DNA of 64,000 nucleotides from HGM12587 sp964602445 (lineage in GTDB: Bacteria; Bacillota; Clostridia; Lachnospirales; Lachnospiraceae): positions 1-64,000 of the forward strand of contig CAZRQV010000001.1 of assembly GCA_964602445.1 (NCBI GenBank), written 5' to 3'. The stretch's first letter is position 1, and each line of letters begins with the position of its first letter. Positions 44,612-53,348 of this stretch are shown here, piece after piece. The position numbers were made by a program, and so were the translations under genes. The notes under the pieces are model-generated. The model did not search any database. It had not been told where the DNA came from and worked only from the letters and a program-made list of their open reading frames with translations.

Positions 44612-44732
44612 TCTGGAAAAATCAAAAGATAAAGAAGATTCAGATAAAAAGAGTCTGATGCATCAAACATAAAGAAATCTCGTGAAATAAAACGAAAAAA
44701 AAGGAAATCCCGCCTTGGGATAAAAAATAAAT

Positions 44733-44771
44733 ACAGGTGTCAAGAAAAAATACTTGACACCTGTGTTTTGT
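44733..44771 (+). terminator. Terminator after ilvA, sharing sequence with the ylxM promoter
   Basis: ACAGGTGTCAAG (44733-44744) pairs perfectly with CTTGACACCTGT (44753-44764), followed by GTTTTGTT. Its 3' arm contains the -35 box of the next promoter. Confidence 0.82.
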
Positions 44772-44782
44772 TATAGTATTAT
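44754..44782 (+). promoter_or_regulatory. Promoter of ylxM-ffh
   Basis: TTGACA (44754-44759), 17 nt, TATTAT (44777-44782). The -35 box is part of the terminator stem at 44753-44764. Confidence 0.82.
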
Positions 44783-44814
44783 GCTCTAGGACGCTGAAAA
44801 AAGAGGTAGATGCA

Positions 44815-45156
44815 ATGGATGAAATCTTGAAACAAGCGCTGCTCTATGATTTCTATGGAGAGCTGCTGACAGCTCATCAGAAAGAAATTTATGAAGAAGT
44901 GGTTTTGGATGACTGTTCACTCAGTGAAGTTGCAGAAAGCCATGGAATCAGCCGTCAGGGCGTTCATGACCTGATCAAACGATGTCAGAAAATGCTGGAA
45001 GGTTATGAGGAAAAGCTGAAGTTAGTGGAAAGATTCTGCAGAATTAAAGAGAAAGTAGAACAGATCGAACAGCTGACCGGAGCAGTATCAGATGATCCGG
45101 AGAAGCAGCTTCAGACAATCAAAAAATATGCAGCAGGAATATTAGAGGAATTATAA
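44815..45156 (+). CDS. ylxM: YlxM family helix-turn-helix protein of the SRP operon
   Basis: A 113-residue protein of the YlxM/p13 family with a sigma-region-4-like helix-turn-helix (LSEVAESHGISRQGVHDLIK at about residues 41-60). It is nearly always found upstream of ffh; in streptococci it modulates SRP GTPase activity. It starts the operon here and ends 3 nt before ffh. Confidence 0.92.
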   Translation: MDEILKQALLYDFYGELLTAHQKEIYEEVVLDDCSLSEVAESHGISRQGVHDLIKRCQKMLEGYEEKLKLVERFCRIKEKVEQIEQLTGAVSDDPEKQLQTIKKYAAGILEEL

Positions 45157-45159
45157 TAG

Positions 45160-46518
45160 ATGGCATTTGATAATTTATCAGAAAAATTACAAAACGTATT
45201 TAAAAATTTACGCGGTAAGGGACGTCTGACAGAAGATGATGTAAAAGCAGCTTTAAAGGAAGTGAAGCTTGCTCTTTTGGAAGCCGATGTTAACTTCAAA
45301 GTCGTAAAACAGTTCGTTAAATCCGTACAGGAAAGAGCTGTTGGTGAAGAAGTATTAAACAGTCTGACGCCGGGACAGATGGTCATCAAGATCGTAAATG
45401 AAGAAATGGTGAAGCTGATGGGTTCTGAAACAACAGAATTAAAGCTGAAACCGTCAAATGAAGTTACAGTCATTATGATGATGGGTCTGCAGGGTGCAGG
45501 TAAAACAACGACAGCTGCCAAGCTTGCAGGAAAATTAAAAGCAAGAGGCAACAAATGGAAACCGCTTCTGGTTGCCTGTGATGTGTATCGTCCGGCAGCG
45601 ATCAAACAGCTGCAGGTAAACGGCGAAAAACAGGGTGTGGATGTGTTCTCTATGGGAGATGGACATAATCCTGTCAACATTGCAAAAGCAGCTTACGAAC
45701 ATGCGAAGAATAAAGGATATCAGATCTTGATTCTGGATACTGCAGGACGACTTCAGATTGATGAAAATCTGATGACAGAGCTGCAGGAAATTAAAAAAGC
45801 AGTTCATGTAGATCAGAGCGTTCTTGTTGTAGACGGTATGACCGGACAGGAAGCAGTGAATGTGGCCAATACCTTTGAAGAAAAGATTGGAATTGACGGA
45901 GTTATCCTTACCAAATTAGATGGTGATACCCGTGGCGGTGCGGCACTTTCCATTCGTGCAGTGACCGGAAAACCAATCCTGTATATCGGTATGGGAGAAA
46001 AGCTTTCCGATTTGGAACAGTTTTATCCGGACAGAATGGCTTCCCGTATTTTAGGTATGGGCGATGTCCTTACTTTAATTGAAAAAGCAGCACAGGAAGT
46101 AGACGAAGAAAAGTCTAAACAGATGCTGCAAAATATGAAGAAGAACCAGTTCGGATTTGATGATTACTTGGAAAGTATGAATCAGATGAAGAAGATGGGC
46201 GGTCTCTCCAGTATCTTAAGTATGATGCCGGGTATGGGAGGAGCACAGATGAAGCAGATTGAAGATGCCATGGATGAAAAGAAAATGGCTCGGATCGAAG
46301 CAATCATCCTTTCCATGACACTGCAGGAGAGAAGAAATCCGGATATCATCAATCCTTCCAGAAAACGCAGAATTGCGAAAGGGGCAGGTGTTGATATCAG
46401 TGAAGTAAACAGACTGGTAAAGCAGTTTGAACAGAGCAGAAAGCTTATGAAACAGATGCCTGGTATGATGGGCGGTAAACGTGGTAAAAGAGGAATGTTT
46501 GGAAAACTTCCTTTTTAA
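45160..46518 (+). CDS. ffh: Signal recognition particle protein Ffh
   Basis: A 452-residue GTPase binding signal peptides and SRP RNA. The NG domain has GLQGAGKTTTAAKLAG, DTAGRLQID and TKLDGDTRGGAAL. The M domain at the C-terminus is Met-rich (MMPGMGGAQMKQ, LMKQMPGMMGG). Full length. It is followed by rpsP, khpA, rimM and trmD, the usual Firmicutes order. Confidence 0.97.
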   Translation: MAFDNLSEKLQNVFKNLRGKGRLTEDDVKAALKEVKLALLEADVNFKVVKQFVKSVQERAVGEEVLNSLTPGQMVIKIVNEEMVKLMGSETTELKLKPSNEVTVIMMMGLQGAGKTTTAAKLAGKLKARGNKWKPLLVACDVYRPAAIKQLQVNGEKQGVDVFSMGDGHNPVNIAKAAYEHAKNKGYQILILDTAGRLQIDENLMTELQEIKKAVHVDQSVLVVDGMTGQEAVNVANTFEEKIGIDGVILTKLDGDTRGGAALSIRAVTGKPILYIGMGEKLSDLEQFYPDRMASRILGMGDVLTLIEKAAQEVDEEKSKQMLQNMKKNQFGFDDYLESMNQMKKMGGLSSILSMMPGMGGAQMKQIEDAMDEKKMARIEAIILSMTLQERRNPDIINPSRKRRIAKGAGVDISEVNRLVKQFEQSRKLMKQMPGMMGGKRGKRGMFGKLPF

Positions 46519-46595
46519 CATAAATTTATAAACAATAACAAAAAAGAAAGAATGATTTCCCAAAGAAAAGGGAAACAGATTTATGAGGTGAAAAA

Positions 46596-46841
46596 ATGGC
46601 AGTAAAGATCAGATTAAGAAGAATGGGACAGAAAAAAGCTCCTTTTTACAGAATTATCGTAGCAGATTCTAAATCTCCAAGAGATGGAAGATTTATCGAA
46701 GAAATCGGAACATACGATCCAAACACAAACCCAAGCACATTTAACGTAAACGAAGAAGCAGCTAAAAAATGGTTAGCAAACGGTGCTCAGCCAACAGAAG
46801 TTGTTGGAAAAATCTTCAAATTAGCAGGTATTGAAAAATAA
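46596..46841 (+). CDS. rpsP: Ribosomal protein bS16
   Basis: An 81-residue small-subunit protein with the family start MAVKIRLRRMGQKKAPFYRI and VADSKSPRDGRFIEEIG. Normal length. It follows ffh after 77 nt. Confidence 0.97.
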   Translation: MAVKIRLRRMGQKKAPFYRIIVADSKSPRDGRFIEEIGTYDPNTNPSTFNVNEEAAKKWLANGAQPTEVVGKIFKLAGIEK

Positions 46842-46870
46842 TAATTTCGTACCCGCCTGGAGGTGGAGAA

Positions 46871-47101
46871 TTGAAAACTTTAGTTGAAGTGATTGCGAAA
46901 GCACTCGTTGAAAATCCGGACGAAGTTGTTGTTACGGAAACTGAAAAAGAAAGAGTCATCGTGGTAGAACTTCGTGTGGCTCCATCTGATATGGGAAAAG
47001 TTATCGGAAAGTCAGGAAGAATTGCAAAAGCAATCCGTTCAGTCGTAAAAGCAGCATCTTCTGACTACAATAAGAAGGTTGTTGTAGATATTTTAGCATA
47101 G
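46871..47101 (+). CDS. khpA: KH-domain RNA-binding protein KhpA
   Basis: A 76-residue protein consisting of a single KH domain with the GxxG loop in VIGKSGRIAKAIR. It binds RNA with KhpB and influences cell division and small-RNA function in Gram-positive bacteria. TTG start at 46871 after a strong GGAGGTG, 5 nt away. It is placed between rpsP and rimM as usual. Confidence 0.93.
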   Translation: MKTLVEVIAKALVENPDEVVVTETEKERVIVVELRVAPSDMGKVIGKSGRIAKAIRSVVKAASSDYNKKVVVDILA

Positions 47102-47141
47102 AAGGTCAGCAGGCTTTCTAGTGTATTGTATGATTTTGATT

Positions 47142-47171
47142 CAGTTTCTGGGACGAAAGTGGCAGAAACTG
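47142..47171 (+). other. Perfect hairpin between khpA and rimM
   Basis: CAGTTTCTG (47142-47150) pairs with CAGAAACTG (47163-47171), enclosing 12 nt. It directly precedes the terminator hairpin at 47177, so the two form a tandem structure. Confidence 0.45.
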
Positions 47172-47176
47172 GTTTG

Positions 47177-47206
47177 CAGGGGCTTGAAAGAGCCCCTGTT
47201 TGTTTT
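47177..47206 (+). terminator. Rho-independent terminator after khpA
   Basis: CAGGGGCT (47177-47184) pairs with AGCCCCTG (47191-47198), followed by TTTGTTTT. Confidence 0.78.
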
Positions 47207-47333
47207 ATGATCCGGAAGAGTTTTTGTCAGCGAAAAGGGACAAAGGTTCTGAAGGATAGAAGCTGAGTTATGTAGGAAATGAAAATGCGAGAGTGTGCAA
47301 AAAACACTTTTGTTCTATGAACAGGGAGAAAAT

Positions 47334-47843
47334 ATGGAACAGTTATTAAGAGTTGGTGTTATTTCCTCAACACATGGTGTCAGAGGGGAAGTAAAGGTTT
47401 ATCCTACGACAAGTGATGTGAATCGTTTTAAAGATCTGAAAAAAGTTGTTCTTGATACCGGAAAAGAGTATGTGGATCTGGAGATCACAGGCGTGAAATT
47501 TTTCAAAAATCTGGTGATCTTAAAATTCAAGGGCATTGATAATATTAATGATATTGAAAAATATAAAGGCAAAGATCTTCTGGTACACAGAGAAGATGCA
47601 GTTGCTTTGGAGGAAAATGAAAATTACGTGGCGGATCTGATCGATCTGAAAGTAATGACAGATGAAGGCGAGGTATTAGGCTACCTGACAGAAGTCATGG
47701 AAACCGGTGCAAATGATGTCTATGTGGTGGAAACAGAAGACGGCAGGGAATTACTGCTTCCGGCAATCAGAGACTGTATTTTGGATGTGGATCTGGAAGA
47801 AGAAGTAATGACGGTACATGTGCTGCCGGGACTTTTTGATTAG
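47334..47843 (+). CDS. rimM: Ribosome maturation factor RimM
   Basis: A 169-residue protein that binds uS19 and helps 16S 3' domain assembly. The start LRVGVISSTHGVRGEVKVYP is the RimM N-domain; the PRC-barrel part has DLIDLKVMTDEGEVLGYL and ends with RELLLPAIRDCILDVDLE. ATG 47334 has AGGGAGA 4-5 nt before it; the in-frame upstream extension to 47295 lacks a site. trmD follows 12 nt later. Confidence 0.95.
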   Translation: MEQLLRVGVISSTHGVRGEVKVYPTTSDVNRFKDLKKVVLDTGKEYVDLEITGVKFFKNLVILKFKGIDNINDIEKYKGKDLLVHREDAVALEENENYVADLIDLKVMTDEGEVLGYLTEVMETGANDVYVVETEDGRELLLPAIRDCILDVDLEEEVMTVHVLPGLFD

Positions 47844-47855
47844 GAAGGAATCGGA

Positions 47856-48596
47856 ATGAATTTTTATATTTTAACATTATTTCCTGAAATGGTCATGGAC
47901 GGTCTGAATACAAGCATTATCGGACGAGCAGTGAAAAACGGTCTGTTAAATATAGAAGCGGTCAATATTCGTGATTTTGCACAGAACAAACATGGACAGG
48001 TAGATGATTATACGTATGGAGGCGGTGCAGGACTTTTAATGCAGGCGGCACCAATCTACAGAGCCTATGAATCCATCTGTGAAAGAATCGGAAAAAAACC
48101 GAGAGTGATCTATCTGACTCCTCAGGGAAATGTGTTTAGTCAGGGATATGCAGAAGAATTTTCCAAAGAGGAAGATCTGATCTTTCTTTGTGGTCATTAC
48201 GAAGGAATTGATGAGCGTGTTCTGGAAGAAATCGTTACGGATTATATGTCTATCGGTGATTATGTGCTGACAGGCGGAGAATTACCTTCCATGGTAATGA
48301 TCGATGCGATCAGTCGCTTGATTCCGGGGGTGCTGAATAAACAGGCTTCGCATGAAATCGAATCGTTTCATGACAATCTGTTGGAATATCCGCAGTATAC
48401 CAGACCGGAAGAATGGCATGGAAAAAAGGTGCCGGAAGTACTTTTGTCCGGACATCATGTCAATATTGAAAAATGGAGAAGAGAGCAGTCTTTAAAGAGA
48501 ACGGCAGAGCGCAGACCGGATCTTTTAGAAAATGCAAATCTTTCCAAAGAAGATAAAAAATACTTGCAATCTTTGCAGGAAAATGATATTATGTAA
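47856..48596 (+). CDS. trmD: tRNA (guanine-N1-)-methyltransferase TrmD
   Basis: A 246-residue SPOUT enzyme making m1G37 in tRNAs. Signatures: ILTLFPEMV, DDYTYGGGAGLLM, FLCGHYEGIDERV and SIGDYVLTGGELP at the knot. It is followed by the rplS leader and gene, a conserved link. Confidence 0.97.
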   Translation: MNFYILTLFPEMVMDGLNTSIIGRAVKNGLLNIEAVNIRDFAQNKHGQVDDYTYGGGAGLLMQAAPIYRAYESICERIGKKPRVIYLTPQGNVFSQGYAEEFSKEEDLIFLCGHYEGIDERVLEEIVTDYMSIGDYVLTGGELPSMVMIDAISRLIPGVLNKQASHEIESFHDNLLEYPQYTRPEEWHGKKVPEVLLSGHHVNIEKWRREQSLKRTAERRPDLLENANLSKEDKKYLQSLQENDIM

Positions 48597-48772
48597 TACG
48601 TTGTGAGTATAAGAAGAGATGGTCCTCTGTTACGTAGGTCTGTATTAAAGAACAACTGCAGACGATTTACAGCTGAGAGAATCATGCAAAGCGCAGTTCT
48701 CGCTCTGGATTTCAGAGTATTGTAAATAAGGTGAAGTATTAAGAACATCCAAATTAAAGGAGGAAACACACA
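48597..48772 (+). promoter_or_regulatory. Structured leader of rplS, possible L19 leader
   Basis: This 176-nt gap holds several pairings: ATTTACA (48665-48671) with TGTAAAT (48721-48727), enclosing an inner CTCTGGATTTCAGAG hairpin around 48703-48717. Firmicutes often carry an autoregulatory L19 leader between trmD and rplS. The position fits; the exact leader consensus was not checked, so the identity is tentative. Confidence 0.45.
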
Positions 48773-49120
48773 ATGAATAACATTATTAAAAACATCGAAG
48801 CAGCACAGGTAAAAGCTGAAGTTCCAGTATTCCATGTAGGTGATACAGTAAAGGTTTACGGAAAAATCAAAGAAGGTAACCGCGAACGTATTCAGGTATT
48901 CGAAGGCGTTGTATTAAAAAGACAGAATGGCGGAGCAAGAGAAACTTTCACAGTTAGAAAAACATCTAACGGTGTAGGTGTAGAAAAAACTTGGCCAGTA
49001 CATTCTCCAAACGTAGAAAAGATCGAAATCGTTCGTCTTGGTAAAGTTAGACGTGCGAAACTTAACTACTTAAGAGATCGCGTTGGTAAAGCTGCTAAGG
49101 TAAAAGAATTAGTAAGATAA
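48773..49120 (+). CDS. rplS: Ribosomal protein bL19
   Basis: A 115-residue large-subunit protein at the 30S-50S interface. Family features: PVFHVGDTVKVYGKIKEGNR, ERIQVFEGVVLKRQNGG and a final RRAKLNYLRDRVGKAAKVKE. It has a strong AAAGGAGG site. A terminator follows. Confidence 0.97.
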   Translation: MNNIIKNIEAAQVKAEVPVFHVGDTVKVYGKIKEGNRERIQVFEGVVLKRQNGGARETFTVRKTSNGVGVEKTWPVHSPNVEKIEIVRLGKVRRAKLNYLRDRVGKAAKVKELVR

Positions 49121-49159
49121 TGTAACTACTCTGTACAGACAGTTACAGATGATGATCTG

Positions 49160-49191
49160 GGGGACAAATGCATTAGCATCTGTCCCCGTTT
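49160..49191 (+). terminator. Rho-independent terminator after rplS
   Basis: GGGGACA (49160-49166) pairs with TGTCCCC (49181-49187), and inner ATGC pairs with GCAT; GTTTT follows. Confidence 0.82.
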
Positions 49192-49217
49192 TCATTCAAA
49201 GAGATTGAGGAGAAGAG

Positions 49218-49790
49218 ATGTCAGGCTTAACTTTTCGAAAAAGAAAGAGAAGAATCAATTATAATGTTATGAAAGAAGGGTTTGTGTGGGCGGCAGAGCT
49301 TGTACTTGCGTTTGGAATTGCCTGTGTACTTGTGATGAATTTCGGAGTCATGACAAGTAATGTAGGACAGTCCATGGAGCCTACCCTGGCCAGTGGAGAC
49401 AGAGTTTTGACAAATCGTCTGATCTATCGGCTTTCAGAGCCAAAACGTGGAGATTTGGTGGTGTTTAAACCGAATGGAAATGAAAAATCTCATTATTATA
49501 TCAAAAGAGTGGTAGGACTTCCGGGAGAAACAGTTCAGATTCAGGAAGGGTTTATCTATATTGACGGAGAAGTTCTGATTGAAGATATTAAATTGGATAA
49601 AATGAATTATGCCGGAATTGCAGAAGAAGAAATCAAACTGGGTGAAAATGAATATTTCGTATTAGGAGATAACCGAAATGCCAGCGAAGACAGTCGAAAT
49701 GCAGAAATCGGCAATATCGAAAAAGAAGACATTGCTTCCCGGGTTTGGTTTAATGCCTCCTGGGGTGATAAATTTGGATTTATAAAGTAG
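49218..49790 (+). CDS. lepB: Signal peptidase I (first copy)
   Basis: A 190-residue membrane-anchored serine protease that removes signal peptides. One N-terminal membrane segment at about residues 22-44 is followed by the catalytic Ser in GQSMEPTLASGD and the Lys base in YYIKRVVGLPGE; box E is YFVLGDNRNASEDSR. Short S26A form typical of Gram-positives. A second copy lies at 50755; rbgA is between them. Confidence 0.94.
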   Translation: MSGLTFRKRKRRINYNVMKEGFVWAAELVLAFGIACVLVMNFGVMTSNVGQSMEPTLASGDRVLTNRLIYRLSEPKRGDLVVFKPNGNEKSHYYIKRVVGLPGETVQIQEGFIYIDGEVLIEDIKLDKMNYAGIAEEEIKLGENEYFVLGDNRNASEDSRNAEIGNIEKEDIASRVWFNASWGDKFGFIK

Positions 49791-49801
49791 AGGAGAAAAA
49801 G

Positions 49802-50653
49802 ATGCAGGTTCAGTGGTACCCTGGTCATATGACCAAAGCAAAACGTATGATGCAGGAAAATATTAAATTGATCGATCTGGTAATCGAACTGGTAGATGCG
49901 AGAGCGCCGTTGTCCAGCAAAAATCCGGATATTGATGAGCTTGGAAAAAATAAGTTTCGTCTGATCTTATTAAATAAAGCAGATCTTTCCAGTGAAAAAG
50001 GAAATGCGATGTGGACGAAATATTTCGAAGAAAAGGGATATTATGTCGTAAAGATCAATTCCAGAAGCGGTGCAGGAATGAAACAGATTTCTGCAACGAT
50101 CATGGAAGCATGTAAAGAAAAGATTGAGCGTGACAGAAGACGAGGAATCTTAAATCGTCCGATTCGTGCCATGGTTGTAGGAATTCCAAACGTAGGTAAA
50201 TCTACGTTTATTAACAGTTTTGCAGGAAGAGCAGCTGCGAAAACAGGAAATAAACCGGGAGTGACCAAAGGTGCACAGTGGATCCGTTTGAATAAACAGG
50301 TAGAACTTTTAGATACACCGGGAATTCTCTGGCCGAAATTCGAAGATCAGGCAGTGGGCGTGAAGCTTGCAATGCTCGGTTCCGTAAATGATGATATTTT
50401 AAATATCGAAGAGCTGGCAGTAGAGCTGATCAAACTTTTAGATGAATATTTCCCGGAAGCGATTACAGAACGTTATCAGATTGAGCGTCAGGAAGATCCG
50501 GTAAAAGTACTGGGAGAAATTGCAAGAGTCAGAGCATGTCTGCTGAAAGGCAATGAACTGGATATTTCTAAAGCAGCGAATATTTTGATGGATGATTTCA
50601 GAAGCGGAAGACTTGGAAAATTAACGCTTGAATTCCCGTCAGTAAGTGAGTAA
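49802..50653 (+). CDS. rbgA: Ribosome biogenesis GTPase RbgA (YlqF)
   Basis: A 283-residue circularly permuted GTPase needed for late 50S assembly. The G motifs come in permuted order: G4 LLNKADL first, then G1 GIPNVGKSTFIN and G3 LDTPGILWP. The start MQVQWYPGHMTKAKRMM is typical. It lies 11 nt after lepB. Confidence 0.95.
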   Translation: MQVQWYPGHMTKAKRMMQENIKLIDLVIELVDARAPLSSKNPDIDELGKNKFRLILLNKADLSSEKGNAMWTKYFEEKGYYVVKINSRSGAGMKQISATIMEACKEKIERDRRRGILNRPIRAMVVGIPNVGKSTFINSFAGRAAAKTGNKPGVTKGAQWIRLNKQVELLDTPGILWPKFEDQAVGVKLAMLGSVNDDILNIEELAVELIKLLDEYFPEAITERYQIERQEDPVKVLGEIARVRACLLKGNELDISKAANILMDDFRSGRLGKLTLEFPSVSE

Positions 50654-50754
50654 TATGATAGTAGTCAGCAATATTTCTTTACACATGTGAAACTGCAGGA
50701 AGAAGGAAATGCTGGAACACAAAAAGAAAATGCATGTTAGGGAGGTTCCCGATA

Positions 50755-51333
50755 TTGGATAGAGAAGAATTAGAAAAAAATAAGACACAGGAAAAAGAAT
50801 ATTCTTTAAAAAGAGAGATTATTAGTACGATCTTGTATTTGCTGGTTGTTGTAGCACTTACGTTTTTATTTGTCCGTTATGTCGGTCAGAGAACACATGT
50901 GAATGGAAGTTCTATGAATGTAACTTTGGAAGACGGGGATAATCTGATCGTAGATAAGATCAGTTACCGTTTTAAGGATCCGGAAAGATTTGATATCATC
51001 GTATTTCCGTATCAATACAAGGAAGATACCTACTATATCAAGCGTATCATCGGACTTCCGGGAGAAACGGTACAGGTGACAGACGGAATGGTTTACATAG
51101 ACGGAGAATTGTTAGATGAATCTTACGGCAAGGAAGTGATGAATTCGGCCGGTGTAGCGTTAAATCCGATTGAGCTTGGAGAAGATGAATATTTTGTGTT
51201 GGGGGATAATCGTAACAACAGTTCAGACAGCCGTGATCCGAGTGTAGGGAACATTCATAAAGATCAGATTATTGGAAAAGCATTTCTCAGAATCTGGCCG
51301 TTAAATAAATTTGGTATTTTAAAACATCAATAG
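50755..51333 (+). CDS. lepB: Signal peptidase I (second copy)
   Basis: A 192-residue signal peptidase with one membrane segment at about residues 22-43, the catalytic Ser in GSSMNVTLEDGD and the Lys in YYIKRIIGLPGE; box E is YFVLGDNRNNSSDSR. It differs clearly from the copy at 49218, so it is an old duplication. The TTG at 50755 is chosen because AGGGAGG lies 9 nt upstream; the in-frame ATG at 50734 precedes that site. Confidence 0.92.
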   Translation: MDREELEKNKTQEKEYSLKREIISTILYLLVVVALTFLFVRYVGQRTHVNGSSMNVTLEDGDNLIVDKISYRFKDPERFDIIVFPYQYKEDTYYIKRIIGLPGETVQVTDGMVYIDGELLDESYGKEVMNSAGVALNPIELGEDEYFVLGDNRNNSSDSRDPSVGNIHKDQIIGKAFLRIWPLNKFGILKHQ

Positions 51334-51343
51334 GGAAAAACTT

Positions 51344-52003
51344 ATGACAAAAAAAGAAGAGCAGGAATTAAAACGACAGGCAAAACTGGAAAAAGAGCGT
51401 GCCCGAATTGAAACCATGAAAGTGTATGAAAAAGAATACGAGACCCATGGATGGATCTGTGGGATTGATGAAGTGGGCAGAGGTCCCCTTTGCGGTCCTG
51501 TTGTGGCAAGTGCAGTGATCCTGCCGAAAGACTGTCAGATTTTATATTTGAATGATTCGAAAAAACTTTCTGAAAAAAAGAGAGAAGAACTTTATGACGT
51601 GATCATGGAACAGGCGATTGCAGTAGGGGTTGGAATGGCAAGTCCGGAAAGAATTGACGAGATTAACATCCTGCAGGCAACCTATGAGGCGATGCGTCAG
51701 GCAGTTTCTTCTTTGAAGGTGAAGCCGGCAGTTCTTTTAAATGATGCAGTGACTATTCCGGGAATTGAAATCCCGCAGATTCCAATCATTAAGGGAGATG
51801 CGAAGAGTGTGTCGATTGCTGCTGCAAGTATCATTGCAAAAGTGACAAGGGATCGGATGATGGTAGAATATGACCGAATGTATCCTGGATATGATCTGGC
51901 TTCCAATAAAGGATATGGGACAAAAGTACATATGGAAGCTTTAAGAACAATTGGGCCATGTGAGATTCACAGACGCACTTTTATTAAAAATATTTGTAAC
52001 TAA
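51344..52003 (+). CDS. rnhB: Ribonuclease HII
   Basis: A 219-residue enzyme cutting RNA in RNA-DNA hybrids. The catalytic acidic motif is GIDEVGRGPLCGPVVASAVIL; later acids lie in LLNDA and ITRD-like AKVTRDRMM segments. It has a charged N-terminal extension of about 35 residues before the catalytic core. Just downstream of lepB, as in related Firmicutes. Confidence 0.95.
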   Translation: MTKKEEQELKRQAKLEKERARIETMKVYEKEYETHGWICGIDEVGRGPLCGPVVASAVILPKDCQILYLNDSKKLSEKKREELYDVIMEQAIAVGVGMASPERIDEINILQATYEAMRQAVSSLKVKPAVLLNDAVTIPGIEIPQIPIIKGDAKSVSIAAASIIAKVTRDRMMVEYDRMYPGYDLASNKGYGTKVHMEALRTIGPCEIHRRTFIKNICN

Positions 52004-52009
52004 AATGAG

Positions 52010-52035
52010 GGAGATGAATTTTTTCGTCTCCTTTT
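52010..52035 (+). terminator. Rho-independent terminator after rnhB
   Basis: GGAGATGAA (52010-52018) pairs with TTCGTCTCC (52023-52031), with one G-U pair and a 4-nt loop, followed by TTTT. Confidence 0.75.
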
Positions 52036-52074
52036 ATTTGAATGGTAAAAAGAAATTTTAGAAAGCGTGAATCG

Positions 52075-52443
52075 ATGCAAAATAATCGTCAAGTGGGGGA
52101 AGCACAGGAATCGCAGGCGGTTGTGAAATTAGAAGAACTGGGGTATCAGATCTTACAGAAAAATTTCAGATGCAGGATTGGAGAAATTGATATCATTGCC
52201 AGACATCAGGGATATCTGGTGTTTGTGGAGGTAAAATATCGGAAAAATAGAAATGCAGGATATGCGGCAGAAGCAGTCAACTGGAAAAAGCAGCAGGTGA
52301 TCAGTCGGGTGGCAGATTTTTATCTGCGAACCCATTGTGAGAGGATTCCGGCGTGTCGTTTTGATGTGGTGGCAATCGACGGAGAACAGATTTTGGTATA
52401 TGAAAATGCATTTTCTTATATACCGGCAGGAGGAAGACGATGA
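52075..52443 (+). CDS. YraN/UPF0102 family nuclease-like protein
   Basis: A 122-residue protein with the restriction-endonuclease-like fold of UPF0102 (YraN). The conserved core is FRCRIGEIDIIARHQGYLVF followed by VEVKYRKNRNAGYAAEAVNW, with the acidic and Lys residues of the E-D-ExK type site. Typically next to rnhB. The start is uncertain: ATG 52075 gives the family's usual length, while ATG 52042 adds 11 basic residues. Neither has a strong ribosome binding site. It overlaps the next gene by 4 nt (ATGA). Confidence 0.88.
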   Translation: MQNNRQVGEAQESQAVVKLEELGYQILQKNFRCRIGEIDIIARHQGYLVFVEVKYRKNRNAGYAAEAVNWKKQQVISRVADFYLRTHCERIPACRFDVVAIDGEQILVYENAFSYIPAGGRR

Positions 52444-53312
52444 TAGAAGCAATGAAAGAAATGAATTGGAAAGTAAAAAATGCAGACAGTACCATAGAAT
52501 TAAAGGAATTGTATGAAGTTCCTTTTTTGACATTTCGGCATTTGGAAGATACGGGAATCGTAATGCATGGATTTTCTACCCGTATGGGCGGTGTCAGTAT
52601 CGGTGACTGTGCCACTATGAATTTGAGCTTTGAACGGGAAGATTCTGAAGAAGCTGTGCGTACCAATTACGAACTTTTAGGGGCAGCCATGGGATTTTCC
52701 ACAGATTCGCTTGTGTTTTCCAGACAGACGCATACCACCAATGTAAGGGTAGTAACAGAAGCAGACCGTGGAAAAGGATTTCTGCAGCCTAGAGATTATA
52801 ACGATGTAGATGGTTTGATCACAAACGTTCCGGGGCTGACACTGGCGACTTTTTACGCAGACTGTGTACCGCTGTTTTTCGTAGATCCGGTGCAGAAAGC
52901 CATTGGACTGTCCCATTCCGGCTGGAGAGGAACGGTAGGGAAGATTGGCAAGATCACAGTTGAGAAAATGACAGAGCAGTACGGAACCGATCCAAAGGAT
53001 GTTTTGGCAGCAGTAGGACCGTCCATTTGTCAAAGCTGTTATGAAGTCAGTGAAGATGTGATCTGTCAGTTTCGACAGGCCTTTGAAGAAAAATACTGGT
53101 CAGAATTATTTTATGAAAAAGAAAATGGAAAATATCAGCTGAATCTTTGGCGTGCCAATGAACTGATCTTTGAAGAAGCCGGTATTTTAAAAGAACATTA
53201 TTCTGTTACGAATCTTTGTACCTGCTGTAATTCCGGTTATCTGTTTTCTCATAGAGCATCTCATGGAAAACGGGGCAATTTAGGAGCATTTCTGCAGTTG
53301 AAAAATCAGTAA
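52440..53312 (+). CDS. pgeF: PgeF/YfiH family laccase-domain purine nucleoside phosphorylase
   Basis: A 290-residue protein of the YfiH (DUF152) family. Conserved metal site residues lie in FYADCVPLFF (Cys), LSHSGWRGTVGK (His) and the early QTHTTN. Members act on purine nucleosides, and in E. coli help correct peptidoglycan stem errors. Coupled to yraN by a 4-nt overlap. Confidence 0.9.
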   Translation: MIEAMKEMNWKVKNADSTIELKELYEVPFLTFRHLEDTGIVMHGFSTRMGGVSIGDCATMNLSFEREDSEEAVRTNYELLGAAMGFSTDSLVFSRQTHTTNVRVVTEADRGKGFLQPRDYNDVDGLITNVPGLTLATFYADCVPLFFVDPVQKAIGLSHSGWRGTVGKIGKITVEKMTEQYGTDPKDVLAAVGPSICQSCYEVSEDVICQFRQAFEEKYWSELFYEKENGKYQLNLWRANELIFEEAGILKEHYSVTNLCTCCNSGYLFSHRASHGKRGNLGAFLQLKNQ

Positions 53313-53348
53313 TGTGATATTTTGGAAATGAGTCAGGGAGAGATACGT

